64,000 nt of DNA from Hysterangium stoloniferum. Taxonomy: Eukaryota; Basidiomycota; Agaricomycetes; Hysterangiales; Hysterangiaceae. The notes under the pieces are model-generated. The model ran no database searches and was not told the origin of the DNA. It saw only the letters and a list, made by a program, of their open reading frames with translations. Location: positions 45,912 through 109,911 of the forward strand of contig WHVD01000226.1 in assembly GCA_015178975.1 (NCBI GenBank), given 5' to 3'. The translations under genes and the position numbers were made by a program. Within the stretch, counting starts at the first letter, position 1. Each line of letters opens with the position of its first letter. This document shows positions 34,765 through 47,106 of this stretch, piece after piece.

Positions 34765-36773
34765 CAGGCTCAATATCAATTTTTAAGTCATAGGGTCTGT
34801 GTGGTGCAAGCTGGTCAGCTTTTTGCTTACTGAAAATATCTGAAAAATCATGGTATTTTTCAGGAACTCCTACCAGGTCCACCTTTAGCTCAGATAATTC
34901 TGGAGTTGCAAAACATCCAGATGCTTCATCAACTTTTAAGCTGATTGAAAAACACTGTGATCCATCCAGTTTACTCACCCTAACAAATGCTGAAGCATTG
35001 ATGAGAGAGATTTTTGGAGGTTCAGAGGTTTCGGTAGAAGCCATAAGTGCCGTTGAGGCTGAAGAGGCTGTGGCCAGAATAGACACTGCACGAGGAACAG
35101 AAGTGTTGGGAATCCAGAAATTAATACTGCCCAATACCCAGTCAATCAACAGATTATATTGGGTGAGCCAGTTGTATCCAAGAACTTCTGAACAGCTAGA
35201 GTCCAGCTGTGTTACAAAAAAAGTAACTGTCTGGGATGTTCCACACAGGAACCAGATAGACATGTCACAGGCTTGAGTAATTGCCATATTGCTAGTCCCA
35301 TCAAACAGATGCAAAGAAATTGCGAGAATAGAACAGAGTTTCAGATTATGTTTTGTGGCAAAGGTGGTATCTACAAAACAGTGTGTGGAGCCAGAATCTA
35401 TCAAAGCTTGGAACACTAAATTTCCAAGAAGGTCAGAAACAAGTTTTACAAATAGTGAGTTGGGATTAGAGAGAGCGGACACATTGAGACAGATAATCTT
35501 GGAAACACAGAGAGAGTCAATACAACCCTCTGTCTGTGCAGATTCTGGAGGGTTACTTACTCTTTTTTTTGACCCTGTGGTGGGTTTTTCCTTGGATGTT
35601 GTAGTTGTAGTGGAAGTTACCACGTGGTCCTTGGAAGAGTTAGACTTAATGGTACAATCAGAAACCTTGTGTCCACCTTGCCCACTGAAAAGGCAGAGAT
35701 CATTATCCATGCATCATTGTTTCTCCTTCAGGGTGAGTTTACCATTGGTACCCAACAAATGGGAAATGTCAGGTGTCTTGGAAGTTGACTGTTTTTCCTT
35801 GTTGGATTTCTTGTCTTTTTTCTGATCAGAATTTGATTTGCCAGTATTAGTGCCAGAGTTGCCGGTGTTATTGCCTGAGTTATTGCCAGAAGACTTACTA
35901 GTCGACACCTTGTTGCTCTGAGAATGTTCTGTTGGATTCTCTTGGGAAACCTTGGCTTTTCTTCCCAATAATAGGCATCAGGTGTCTGAGCTTTAATCCA
36001 CATAAGTTGGAGAGTTTTCGGCTGCCCATCTTTGCAGATCTCGTCTTTAAGGTGTGATGGAAGTTCCATATAGAAATGGTGCCTGAGAGTGGAATTGTCC
36101 CAACCACATCATGCAGCGAGGGTATTGAACTTGACAGGATAATTGGAAACTCATTGATTGTCCTTTATCTTAAGTGTCATTAATTCATTTTCCACTTCAC
36201 TGGATTGATTGTAAGGTCTGAAATTAGTTTCCAGTTCTTCCACAAATGTGTCCCAGTCATCAAGCCATATGGGTGTCTCATTGGATATTCTGGATAGTCC
36301 AGATTCGAACCAATCCTGAATGGTATCCTTGAGATAAGAGAGCACGAAATTGACTTTTTGACTGTCGGATTTAAATGCAGCGGGTCAATCACGGAAACTG
36401 AAATGGCATTGGAGAAGGAAATTCTTCAATGTTTTCAGATCCTTGCCAGTAAATGGTTCAGGTTCTTTAACTCCAGTGTGGGATGATTCTTTGCCTTCCT
36501 CAGCAGATTTCAAATAGTCAGTGAGTTTCACAATGGAGTTAACAAACAACATTTCAGTTGGTTCATCAGAAGATTTCTTTTTCGATGTCTCTGGCTGTTC
36601 TTCTACTTCATTGTCAGAAGTGTTGGGAGCATTGGGATCCTTTGCTACCTCAGTAACTTCTTCGATGGAAGCTGATGCTGTCAGCTGAATTGGGGTTTAG
36701 GGTTGGGTGGTATCAGTTGCAATGGGGATTGAAGTTGAGATGGTCCTTTGGCAGCTTTCCATTTGGGACCCAT
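34745..36773 (-). pseudogene. Gypsy-3 gag and protease fragment
   Basis: On the minus strand a probable start ATG (36771-36773, MGPKWKAAKGP) leads into a retrotransposon gag domain (EPFTGKDLKTLKNFLLQCHFSF, WFESGLSRIS, FVEELETNFRP) with stops and frameshifts. A single open frame (35710-34745, 321 codons) follows. It holds a zinc-knuckle-like CLFSGQGGHKVSDC and the aspartic protease motif ALIDSGSTHCFVD, and ends in the segment before RT (FSKQKADQLAPHRPYDLKIDIEP). RT, RNase H and integrase are missing because an LTR start follows at once. Confidence 0.88.
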
Positions 36774-39700
36774 GATGAGGGAGTTATAGAATTGAGATCT
36801 GATATACTGTTAAGTGCTGTGTTGGAACTTATTCTGGAACTATCGGAAAGTCACCGGGAATTCAGAAACTATTGGATAAGGTCAGGATGTCAGCTTCAGC
36901 TTATATGCTGCACCTCTACACAAATGCTCAGAAGTCCTTAATTTCAAAGGTGGGACTTACACTGGAAGATACGGATATTCAGAGTTCCAAAGAGTTCCAA
37001 ATATCGAGCATAGAGAAAGACGGAAGAGGGAATAAGAAACTCAGTCAATATCAGATCTAAAGTAAAGTACAAATTCGTGGAAACTAATATAAGTCTTCTC
37101 ATTATTGTACTACAAACTAAGACCACAATAAGATGGGAAACAGAAGTATTCCAAAACAGGAATACAATAAGACAAATTGGGGAGACATTATTCTGAAACG
37201 GGAATATAATAAACAAACGAGTGAATACTTGTCAATGGACAAATTACCAAATGTGGAACAAGGGAAGACTACAGAAGACGTGGTAACTATGATGTTCCAT
37301 AGTCAGAAGTTGGAAGTTGGAATTTGGATATTGAAACATCTGGGAATGGGTCGTAACAGCCCCAGATCTTCCCAGTAATAGCCCTTTCTTGCTATAAGGG
37401 TGGCTTCTGACCTGGACCTCATATGGACTTCCCATATTCTCTAGACACTTACTAATCTGTGACCCAGTTTGTTCCTGATTATGCTTTGACATGCATATAT
37501 TCACTTGATATTGTGTTTTGGTACCTGTTCCCATATCAACTTGACCTGTATACTCCAGAATGGTTAATGCTGTTATTTTCTTGTTCACATGCCTTGTCTT
37601 TTTGTTTCAGCAGATTAGTAGTACAATAATGAATTAGTCTATATAGTCTATTAATCTTTTTAAACCACAATCCAACCAGTATATCAACTTAGCTACAACC
37701 TATCTCCTCAATACACTAAGCTAAACTATGAAACTTGACACCAGTGTATTTTCAGAACCCCTGGGTATCCCAACTCTCCAACCAGTCATGTACTTTGAGA
37801 CTTTCTAGGATAACTGTACCCACCCCTGTCTGAAGCTAGGACTCAATGATCATACAAAAACACAGTACATAAGATGAAGCCAAGTCCTATCTGCCTTGGA
37901 ACTTCTACAGGTTTTCCTTGTGCCTTAATTCACTCCTGCCCAGTAAGGCCTGAGCTTAACATATATCCCTTGCATCCTTGTTAAATCTCTGGATTGTTAT
38001 TAAAATAACTCCTCTATCTATATATACTTGGAGAAATAGTATTTGCAATCCAATCTGAATATTGTGTTACATCACATTGCATTTAAACTTACTTCTCTCT
38101 ACAGAAAAACCACCATTCCCTTCCTAGTTTGACCCATTGAATACCTTCATATTTCCTGAGCTGCAGCTTCATTCCTCTTCTAATCTATTCCTGGCCCATC
38201 CTGAAGTCACAAATTCATTTGAAATTAGGACAGTGGCATAGTTTGTAATAGTGCAGCATATAAACTGAAGCCAAGTCCCACCCATTCACAGTCTTTGCTC
38301 CTTGGTTTAGTACTTGACTTAGGGACTTAAGGTCTCTATAGTATATTATATTCTCAGCTGATCTTACTTCAAACATCCTGACCATATCCAGTCTCCATCA
38401 CATATATGTATAGTCCAATCACTGACTAGATACATATAAAATCTGTACAAGGCAGCAATATCATTGTAGACTCTTGATCAACATCATCCAACCTCTCTTT
38501 TTGACCAAACTTAGCTGATTTCATAGTAATATTCAATCTTTGTTATATATCTAGTGCAACATCACCAAGTAGACTGCCTATATACATATTGTCTAAGGCA
38601 AAGAAATCATCATGGGCTTGGATGGACATTATTTTGCCCATTCCTTATCCTAGTTGTATTCTGTATTTGGGCTTTTTGGATTTACACCTGAGTCCTTTAC
38701 ATATATCCTCTAACAAATAACCTGATTTACCATTATATATATTTAAGGCCTGTCTATCTTAGATTTTCACAGATACTAGTTGTTACAACCCATGCACTTG
38801 GCACACTGTCAGACCCAATTGGTCTTCACACAAAACTCCAATTGCTTGTAAACCGTTGGTATCCCAACTAACCCCATTAAGCACCTTCATTGTTCCCAAT
38901 TGGTATTTCTGTCTGCCCCTTATCCTATACAACCAGTTTATGCCTTTTAGTAGTCTATGTCCAGATTTATAATGTTCTGTCTATCGGTCTCCATTTTTGC
39001 ACCACTCTATATGTAGTTCCATCTTCTCCATTAGTACTTTCCTTTGTTCTGTTTTCATTCAGATAAGTGCCAGATTTCCATATAGGAGGGTGTTTATAAT
39101 TACTATAATCTCAAATATTTACTAATAAAAGTCTTATTTTTACAAAATTCCATCTTTAAATAGTGATATCTATTCTGAAACAATTATATCATCAAAAAAC
39201 AACCATCAGAAATAGTTCCCCATATTACATCTTATGCAACCCATAGTTATTTAACAAATTCCATTGTATATAATTTCCTTCCTTTTACAGATGCCTACTA
39301 ATACTTTTATTAGTACTTTGTTTTTTTAAAAGTTGTAATATAGTTACTGTATTTCCATGTAAAATATGTAAAATATTATTGGAAATTTTTCATACCACAG
39401 TTGTCTTTATTAAGTAAAACCCCCTATATATTCTGGGTATGTTGAATCAAGTAGAAATCTGTTCAGATTGGCAGATCCATTCCAAAGTAATACATATGTA
39501 TTTAGAGGTACCAATGATATATATGTGCATGGAATGGACTATCTAAAGGTATCTATTTTTTTAAAGTATTAGTGTTTCAAACTACTAATTTTTTTATTGT
39601 CTACTCATGTCTAGAAAGATTCTTTAGTTTGTAATGTACAAGAGAGTTTAAAACTTTTTGAAAGTTTTAAAAACCAAATTATGTTTGAATCACAACCCAG

Positions 39701-39788
39701 ATGTTTAAATGACCTTTAGAGTATATTAGAATTTGGTATACTTAATAGTTTTCAGATATCCTCCATATATGCCACTTATGTATCATAG
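36774..39788. other. AT-rich, LTR-derived non-coding region
   Basis: No gene was seen. It has three copies of the shared LTR motif (36885-36919 plus, 37861-37887 minus, 38251-38278 minus) and LTR-like starts such as TGTTACGACCC read on the minus strand near 37360. A block CAGATTAGTAGTACA...TAGTCTATATAGTCT (37612-37650) recurs at 53008-53045. It looks like several old solo LTRs stacked in the 5' region of Gypsy-3. Confidence 0.5.
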
Positions 39789-40121
39789 TATTAGGACAAT
39801 CAGAATATTGACTCAGAACACCCCTAAACAACTCTCATAGTCTCACTCTAAATATCCCGCTCTACACCTCTGCTTGCACTCGCTCACCCTCAGCTTCCAA
39901 CTCTTGGTCTCTGACCCTTCAACCCAACCCTTAACTCATCCTTCAGCTTCTGATCAGTGACTTACTGAGAGGATTATTCAACAGGACTAGTTTTCCCACC
40001 CACCTGAAATTTAAGGACACCCAATGGTAATTTGCAAGGGTGCAGCATATTAGCTGAAGCCAGGTCCTTCCATTCAGTCCCTGTTGGTCTACTGACATCA
40101 GTCAGTTTTCTGTTCTTAACA
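39789..40121 (-). repeat. Degenerate LTR (minus strand), partner of 34450-34764
   Basis: On the minus strand it begins TGTTAAGAACAG, with the shared motif at 40034-40067 and CCTGAAATTTAAGGACACC on the plus strand as in the partner. The two are clearly related but diverged (roughly three quarters identical by eye). They could be the LTR pair of Gypsy-3. Confidence 0.65.
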
Positions 40122-40663
40122 CTAGTGCTCCAAAGCAACAAATTCTCACAACCCTTACAGAAGTGTAGAGTAACTGGAAAGGAAAAAATCACAAATAGCA
40201 ATGGATTAATAGAAAGGCTAATCAGAGTCTCAACAAGGAATATAATGTGATTTGGATAGGAATTGCAGAAGTTGACTGCCAGAGGCTCAAAAGATTTCAA
40301 ACTCCGACACAGCAATGTGCCACACACTGCTGTGAGGGGTGCCGCGAAAAGTGGGCAATTGCTGCAAACACACATTTTGGTTTCAAACTAAAACAGAGTT
40401 ATATTTTGAAAGGCAATACTCAAAATATCATGTTAAATGATATATGCTATTAGAAAAGAACCTGATACACCATTTTAAACATTAAAACTAAGTCTTAAAG
40501 TAAATCAACAGGCCCCCAGTACACATATTGATATATTATGAAGAATAGATTGAAAGTTATATCTATTTATGCTAGTCAAATGTGTTTTTGAGGACATTTT
40601 GAGGTGTTCGTGGCAGTCGTGACACCTGCACGGCACTTTCCCATGGCCCATTCATACCGGGAT
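40122..40663. other. Unannotated spacer
   Basis: AT-rich sequence with no convincing gene and no match seen elsewhere in the window. Confidence 0.3.
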
Positions 40664-42449
40664 ACGTGACATGGGCGTTATTCCCACATTTTGAAGATTG
40701 TCTTTGTCTCTGTCCATGTTTGGATGAGTGGACCCCCAGTGGAAGTGAATCCGAGGGCCGCAGGCTCTATTGCACAAAACATGCTGATGGGAACATGATT
40801 GAGCCCCAACAGCATGCCAAACTCATAGTAAATACATGAAAAATCAATCTAAACTACGAGTTTTAGGGAAATAAAGGAGCAAGAAAGGGTGGGATGTTGG
40901 GGGAAAAGAATTACTCAAGGGAAGGCTGAAAATACCTTGAAAGCCGGCCACTCGGACAATGGTGGCAAGAGACAAAGGCGGCAGGAACTGACTGGAAACA
41001 CTCCTATTACAAAGAACACAGACTAACTTCATTAGTCCGTTCCAACCGAATCATCACCGCCAGCCCAAACCATAACTGAATCCTGCCAACCAACCTCCCA
41101 AACCCCGCAATCAATCCTAATCGTGTAGCCTCGACCAGACAAATAAACCTATTATGATGCATTCTTAGTAGCACTCCAAAACAATTCCAGTGCCACCAAA
41201 CAAGTAACTTTGCCAACTTATTATCTAGAGTGGAGTATAAAGAGTCCAGTTGAATAGCAGACGAATAAAACAATACTGAATGCCTTCCAAGTTCATTTAA
41301 GAGTCTCTTCACATAGACAGTTGGTGGCGATGTTATTTGCACCTACTGATAGTGCAACTCCATAGCCTGTTAGATACCCTACAAGCTGATTCTATTCAAA
41401 TTGTCAATATCATCAAAAGAACTAACACGGGGAAGGTTGTGCTGATCATGGTCAGCAATTAATTCATGGCCATGACATGATATCAAACATAACCGGAAGC
41501 TGAGTCGGATCATCACCATTTGTGAATGGAACGATTGCATATGATTTCACCCTTCCGTCTCCACGAGATTGATTCATATTCTATAGACCTTGAATAAGTA
41601 ACATACTTACTACATATGCAGTACTTCAAAACATACACCCCTGAGTTCTGACAGTATCATTGCCCTCACATCCGCTCTGATGTCCGCTCGCAATTGCTGG
41701 AAATATGCTGAAAATATAGTCATTGATATATAATTTAATTGCGCACCAAAACTGATTCCCACATCGTTCATGTTTGGGGGGATAGCTGGGAGGATTGGGG
41801 AGTTAGACCTTCGGATCAGTAGGTTGATTTGGTAGTAAGGGGACCCCAAAATTAATATTTCAAATATTGATCTTATCATTAACTCCAGTCTGAAAGTATT
41901 ATATTCAAAGGCCAGTGCATATACATGTCATAAAACACAGTGAAACAACCCAACAAACAAAGATAAAACGGGGTCGAAGAGGATAATCCGGACGCGATAA
42001 CGATGCATGCAGAACGGCTTCGCGTGCATAGGAATAAGATATATGCGATGTGAATCAAAAGTGTACCTGTTCAATACCCCCCGAGTTAGTTAATTATCAA
42101 TGGAATCCGATTTTCTTGCGATTTCTGTCCCCACCCTTTGCAATAACTGCACATTGGCAAAGGCGGATGAAGGATGAGAGGGATAGAGCCAAATTGGATA
42201 TTTAATGGGGAGAAATAGATCCAAAGGATGATTTTAAGGCAATGGTCTGGTCTCACTTGTGCTCGTTCTTGTTAGCTTAGCTACACCTGCATTCTTACTA
42301 GGCTAGCCTCGTTCGCGTTCCTGCTCGTTTCCACCCGCAGTCAGTCGTATACATTTGCGCTCGTTTGTTTTGTTCGCGCTGTATCATCCATTTCTATTTC
42401 CCACACAGTATGCCTGCGCTGAACCAGTTTCAGTGTCGTGCAACAAGTA

Positions 42450-43570
42450 TCAGGCCGTCCTAGTAGTGCCCCGAGTAACGTGCCTATCCGTGGAGGTCGT
42501 CTCCTCTAACGGGGGCGGTTCGACGAATACTGGGGGTTGAACGAAATGGGTTGCTTCGGGGTGGGATTGACGTATGCGATGGACATCCTTTTGCGACCTC
42601 AATGTCGTATTTTGTGTCATCTCCGCATTCACCAAGTCAGGATTGCGTGGAAAAGGGTTTGGGCGGCGAGTCGCCCGTAGTCGGTTGCCCAGAGCATGGT
42701 GGGGAGCGAGGGAGGGTCGGGGGACTGGGGTACTCACAGTGGACCATTACGGATGGGGTGGTTGTCATGTGGCGTTCGCACCCCAGACAATTAGGGTCCA
42801 ATGGGGTGCGCTTGAACTGCCGGTGAAGTGAGAGCACTTGAGAGATGCCATCCATAGAGGGTGTGATTAGATGATGCTAATAGCAACGTACAATATCTCG
42901 GTGACGGACGATGAAGACATTGACCCGCATTCTACGCATTTTCGTAGGATACGAACGGTGTAGCCCATGAATTCAAAATCATACTTTCCTGTCTCTAAGG
43001 GTGTTAGTTCGTGGAAATAGAGAGCGCAGCGCAGGTATAACCCAGGACCTTCGTGTTCCAAGGCCTCTCAAGTGACCACATACCTATGTGAAACCCCACG
43101 CCTTCAGCCTCGTTAAATACACATCTGCAGAGCCATCCTCCAAGTTCCACAGCCGGACAATAAACTGCTTACCGCCTGACGCTGCGTCTTCCAAAAAGAT
43201 CTCAAGAACTTGCGTCTGCCAGCCCACGAGTGTTCATAAAGATCCAGACAAGTTCACACTTTGTAGTAAGAGCGTCCGACCATGAGACTCGACGAAGTTG
43301 GAGCTGGTAGTGTGTATATAGTAATTTGGAGTAGGATTTCCTGTTGCTGGCGATATTGAAGGAACTTGAGGCATAAAGGGGATGGCAAGGAAAGGAAAAG
43401 GAACTAGTTGACCAGTCTAGCTTCCATCATGTGCTAGTAACAGAACACAGATATAACACCTGAGGCCAACCTCGGCTTGAATGTAGCGGACAATACTACC
43501 CTGGGAGATGACGACATGTTCAATCAGGTCCTCGCCGTTTTGGATAGCGAGTTAGTCAACAAACGTCAGC
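42450..43570 (-). pseudogene. Degenerate hypothetical gene, copy B
   Basis: This is the partner of 27481-28583. The best-preserved part is the minus frame 42737-42450 (95 codons, with RRPNPFPRNPDLVNAEM and QKDVHRIRQSHPEATHF). Frames shift relative to copy A, so neither copy gives one long product. Confidence 0.35.
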
Positions 43571-43589
43571 CACACACACGAGGGCCAAG

Positions 43590-44314
43590 TCGAAGACACC
43601 GTCTCCCTTGCACTAGCTTGCTGGGTGATGTGGGATGCTATTAAAAATATTCTACCAACGGCAATGGAAGCTGTCATCATTCCTCTTGCTGCCCAACATC
43701 GCATTATTTGTGTCGGAGATTATGTTTTGAAGGATGACTACTCCCCTGGAATGCTTACTGAGGAAGAGCTTGTCGAGGTTTCTGAAGCAGGAGGTCTGTA
43801 TTCGTGGACCCATAGATTTGAATACTGGAACAAAGACAATGGCATATTTCCTCCAGCGGCAATGGTGCCATGGTCACCTGATTGGTTCATTTTTCAAGAG
43901 ATTGTTGAGAAAATGTTGCCTCAAGTACGAGTCATTCGCAATCTGTCTGAGAAAGAGTATATCCGCGAAAGTGGCATAACTGCGGAAGCCGACCTTGAAG
44001 AGATGGGTATCACACAGGCCATATTATCGCGTATTTGCTGGTCTTATGATCCCTCTTCGTCTATGGCCTATCAAGGAGACATCCACCGTGGAACCTGGGC
44101 CGGCGACCGTATTGACATCATGTGTGAGAATCGACACAATGCCCTCTTGATGGCAGAATCGAAGGATCCTTCCAAAGCACCCTGGAAGAACGTCACAGAA
44201 GCGTGTGTCAGATGCTCCTTGATATTTGAGTGCCTAGATCTCGGCGTACCAGCCCAGAATCCATTATTCTGGCCCCTTATTTTCTATGATGTGTATTACT
44301 ATCAAATCAGATAA
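43590..44314 (+). pseudogene. F-box-like gene copy B, 5' deleted and 3' frameshifted
   Basis: The reading VEDTVSLALACWVMWDAIKNILPTAMEA starts at the deletion junction, so exon 1 and the front of the F-box are missing. The body is open and close to A1. Near 44209 one C of GTGTGTCCAGATG is lost, which replaces the usual C-terminus with a 35-residue tail ending at 44314. Confidence 0.65.
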
Positions 44315-44774
44315 GCGCGTTGCAACAGCTTGAATTTTTTGTCATTCGCGATATGGTGTATGACAAACCGGAAGGCTGGTTAGACATTTTTGCTACCGTA
44401 CCAGGAGCGACACAGTTCCTCATAGACTACACTTAGATAATTGCCAATAAATAAGTTAGAATGAAACATTGGGGAAGCATCATTATTGAACACGCTGTCA
44501 AACACAAAAGGAGTCATCTGCATTGACAACCCCCGTATATACGGTGAGGTGAATGTGAAATCACATGCACACTCAACCGTTTGGATCAAATTATTCCCAC
44601 ATTGCAATCACACAGAAAGCTCTCATTCGCCCCACATATCACTGGGTTAAAAACTCTTACTGGTTAATCATAATCAGGCATGATGGTAGAAATAGATATC
44701 GGCTGTTCTCCAACACCGATTGTGGCCTTTCAAGTCCTCCTACAAACGCTGCGTGGATCAGGACAAGGCTGAAG

Positions 44775-44959
44775 TGTTAGAATGAAAGAAGGGAAGGGGG
44801 ATCGGGGCACAGAATAGTGACCCTAGTGGACGAATAGACCACCACTCATACTCAAACTCAGACTCAGATTGACTGCATGGTGGACAGAACCAAAGCCATG
44901 GATAAGGACTACTATGGATACATGTGGGTACTTAGGGTTCCGAACCACATATTCCAACA
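44775..44959 (+). repeat. TRIM left LTR
   Basis: 185 bp, TGTTAG...CCAACA. The following CTCCCACCTGGTGAGAG may serve as primer-binding site (TGG six bases in), but this is uncertain. Confidence 0.9.
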
Positions 44960-45713
44960 CTCCCACCTGGTGAGAGAACCAAAAGAACAAAACTCCCACC
45001 AGATTGAATAATCCACCAATAGTCCAAATTAAAATGCTCCCACCAAATCTTGCCAGTAATAACCAAATAAAAGATGACAAGAGAAGTCTCCACATGAAAA
45101 GAAAGTTTTAATAAAGGTTGGGAGTTCCATTGTGAAAGGAAGTGGGGGCAGATGAAAAATAAAACCAAAATACTAGCAAATCCAGATTAAACACATCCAG
45201 GAAATCCAAAATCCATCAAAGGAGACACTGGTAGTGCTCATGGGAGGACCATAAGGGAAAGGAATGTTGTTAGACTTGTTGAATATAATATATTGTGGAG
45301 ATGATGGAAAGAAGATGCCGGAAATGCATGGGATGACGCATTGACAGGACCATGACCAAAAATGATCCAAAAAGGGATTATTTAATTGGTCAGAAAGGTG
45401 GATGGAGATGAAAAGTGGTCATGCTCATCAAAAATTCCATCAGAAACTAGTTGTGGCTCTCTCCACAATGTCTACAAAACTCCGGATGACGACTGTCACA
45501 ATGGTGTGACATCAGTGTCACAGGTGTCTGCTGGCGGATGTTGGGGGCTGCACAGAGGCAACAACAGTGCATGGTGATATAAAACATGAATGAGTTGTGG
45601 ATGGATGTTGCAAGATGGTGCTGTGAGCAGAAGAAAGAAATTGGTGAAGTGGATCCCACAGAGATCAAAGAATAATGGAGGATGTTGCCAGGGCAATGCC
45701 GGGGCCCATAACC

Positions 45714-45898
45714 TGTTAGAATGAAAGAAGGGAAGGGGGATCGGGGCACAGAATAGTGACCCTAGTGGACGAATAGACCACCACTCATACTCAAACTCAG
45801 ACTCAGATTGACCGCATGGTGGACAGAACCAAAGCCATGGATAAGGACTACTATGGATACATGTGGGTACTTAGGGTTCCGAACCACATATTCCAACA
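45714..45898 (+). repeat. TRIM right LTR
   Basis: 185 bp, identical to the left LTR except apparently T to C in GACTGCAT/GACCGCAT. It is preceded by GGGGCCCATAACC. Confidence 0.9.
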
Positions 45899-46005
45899 TG
45901 AAGAGTACGTGTTATTATTTGAAACTATTTTAAAAAGGACGTTCAGTGGCGCAGCTACCCAGGCAATTAAAGGGGCTCCGTGAACGAAGAGTGAACTGCA
46001 TTGCA

Positions 46006-46298
46006 TGTTAGAGTATGATGATTACGATTAGTATTAAATCATACCTCGTATTGTGAATGTATTTTTCCAGTCTGGTTCACATGTGATTAGCTATATTTAG
46101 TTTAGTGTTCCCTTAGTTCCAAACCAAGTGCACAGACCATGTAGCTTAGTATATAGTTACATCCAGATGAGAGTAGGACCTCATCTGGAAACCTAGCTAT
46201 ATCACCGGTTTACTTCTACCCGCTCAGTCCTTAGTGGCATTCGCTCCAAGTGCCGAGAGTCATCGCACTGTGATCCCCCAGGCTTGCAGATCCTAACA
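46006..46298 (+). mobile_element. Solo LTR, 293 bp, private to copy B
   Basis: TGTTAGAGTATG to ATCCTAACA with target duplication TTGCA (46001-46005 and 46299-46303). The empty site in copy A is near 33315. The first roughly 30 bp recur at 60363-60393. Confidence 0.88.
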
Positions 46299-46715
46299 TT
46301 GCACTGGCAAGGATCATGTCTAATCGCCGAAGCATCGATTACTCATTCGCAATCTTTCGTTCGAAATTCTATAAGAGGTTTGAGCTTCTCACTATCCCGA
46401 CACACTTGTAGAACGGTAACTATAGAGTGAACTTAGTCTCTTATAATGGGTGTATAATAGCATGCTATCTATGGTTTATATATCTGAGGTGGAACAGTGT
46501 AAGAGTGGAACAAAAGAAAACAGGACATGTGTCTATCACCCGTGTTTGCCCCGATACACGGAAACACGGCCCTGCCTCGATTCGCTGGCTGTGTTATTTT
46601 CAAACGCATCTTTAGATTAACACTCATTTTGATAACTTATCTATTGGCCACAATTGGTCCATATCGCCAAGGTTGCCAAACCTCGTGTCAAGTAGCCGGG
46701 CGTCTTTACTACTTG

Positions 46716-46931
46716 TGTAATCCCGTCGTCAATTGGGATCACTGGCGGTCACACAAGTTGACAGGACCACAGTGTATTGTCCAGAGCAGAACAAGATACA
46801 GGCAAGTGCAGCGTACGGTAAGATCTAAGGTCCTGAAAACTTCCCGGCTACTTATACCGTAAAACGCGGTGATTATGTAATCACGTAAAACTAAAGGGTC
46901 CGTGCGTAAGACTGGGGGCACCAGGATTACA
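46716..46931 (+). mobile_element. Solo LTR, 216 bp, private to copy B
   Basis: TGTAATCC to GGATTACA (8-bp inverted ends) with target duplication ACTTG (46711-46715 and 46932-46936). Copy A has ACTTG once. A truncated inverted copy lies at 60170-60362. Confidence 0.88.
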
Positions 46932-47106
46932 ACTTGCTTCTCAAAACGCAAGCGCTATCCTGTGTACCAGTGTGTCATTCGCCTCGAGGCTCAACGTTGC
47001 GTTTCCGTCCTCGCATTGCGAAAACTTGGACTTTGTCCATAGTAAAATCCAATCTCGTGTTTGAATATATATATCTACTATTTAACACTGAACAGGCACT
47101 ACGATC

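Larger units (their letters stand above)
44775..45898 (+). mobile_element. TRIM-like element (terminal-repeat retrotransposon in miniature)
   Basis: It is 1124 bp. Direct terminal repeats of 185 bp (44775-44959 and 45714-45898) start TGTTAGAATG, end TTCCAACA and appear to differ at one base. The 754-bp interior has no retroelement coding. The target duplication TGAAG lies at 44770-44774 and 45899-45903, and copy A has the uninterrupted site (about 33200). With near-identical terminal repeats it is a recent insertion, which must have been mobilised in trans. Confidence 0.93.

Noticed and set aside
36707..36720. TGGTATCAG-like initiator-tRNA primer-binding site on the plus strand
   Set aside because: It falls inside the minus-strand gag coding sequence and no LTR end precedes it.
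44823..45749. Hydrophobic antisense frames within the TRIM interior
   Set aside because: Short, no domain, and they run into LTR sequence. No support as genes.
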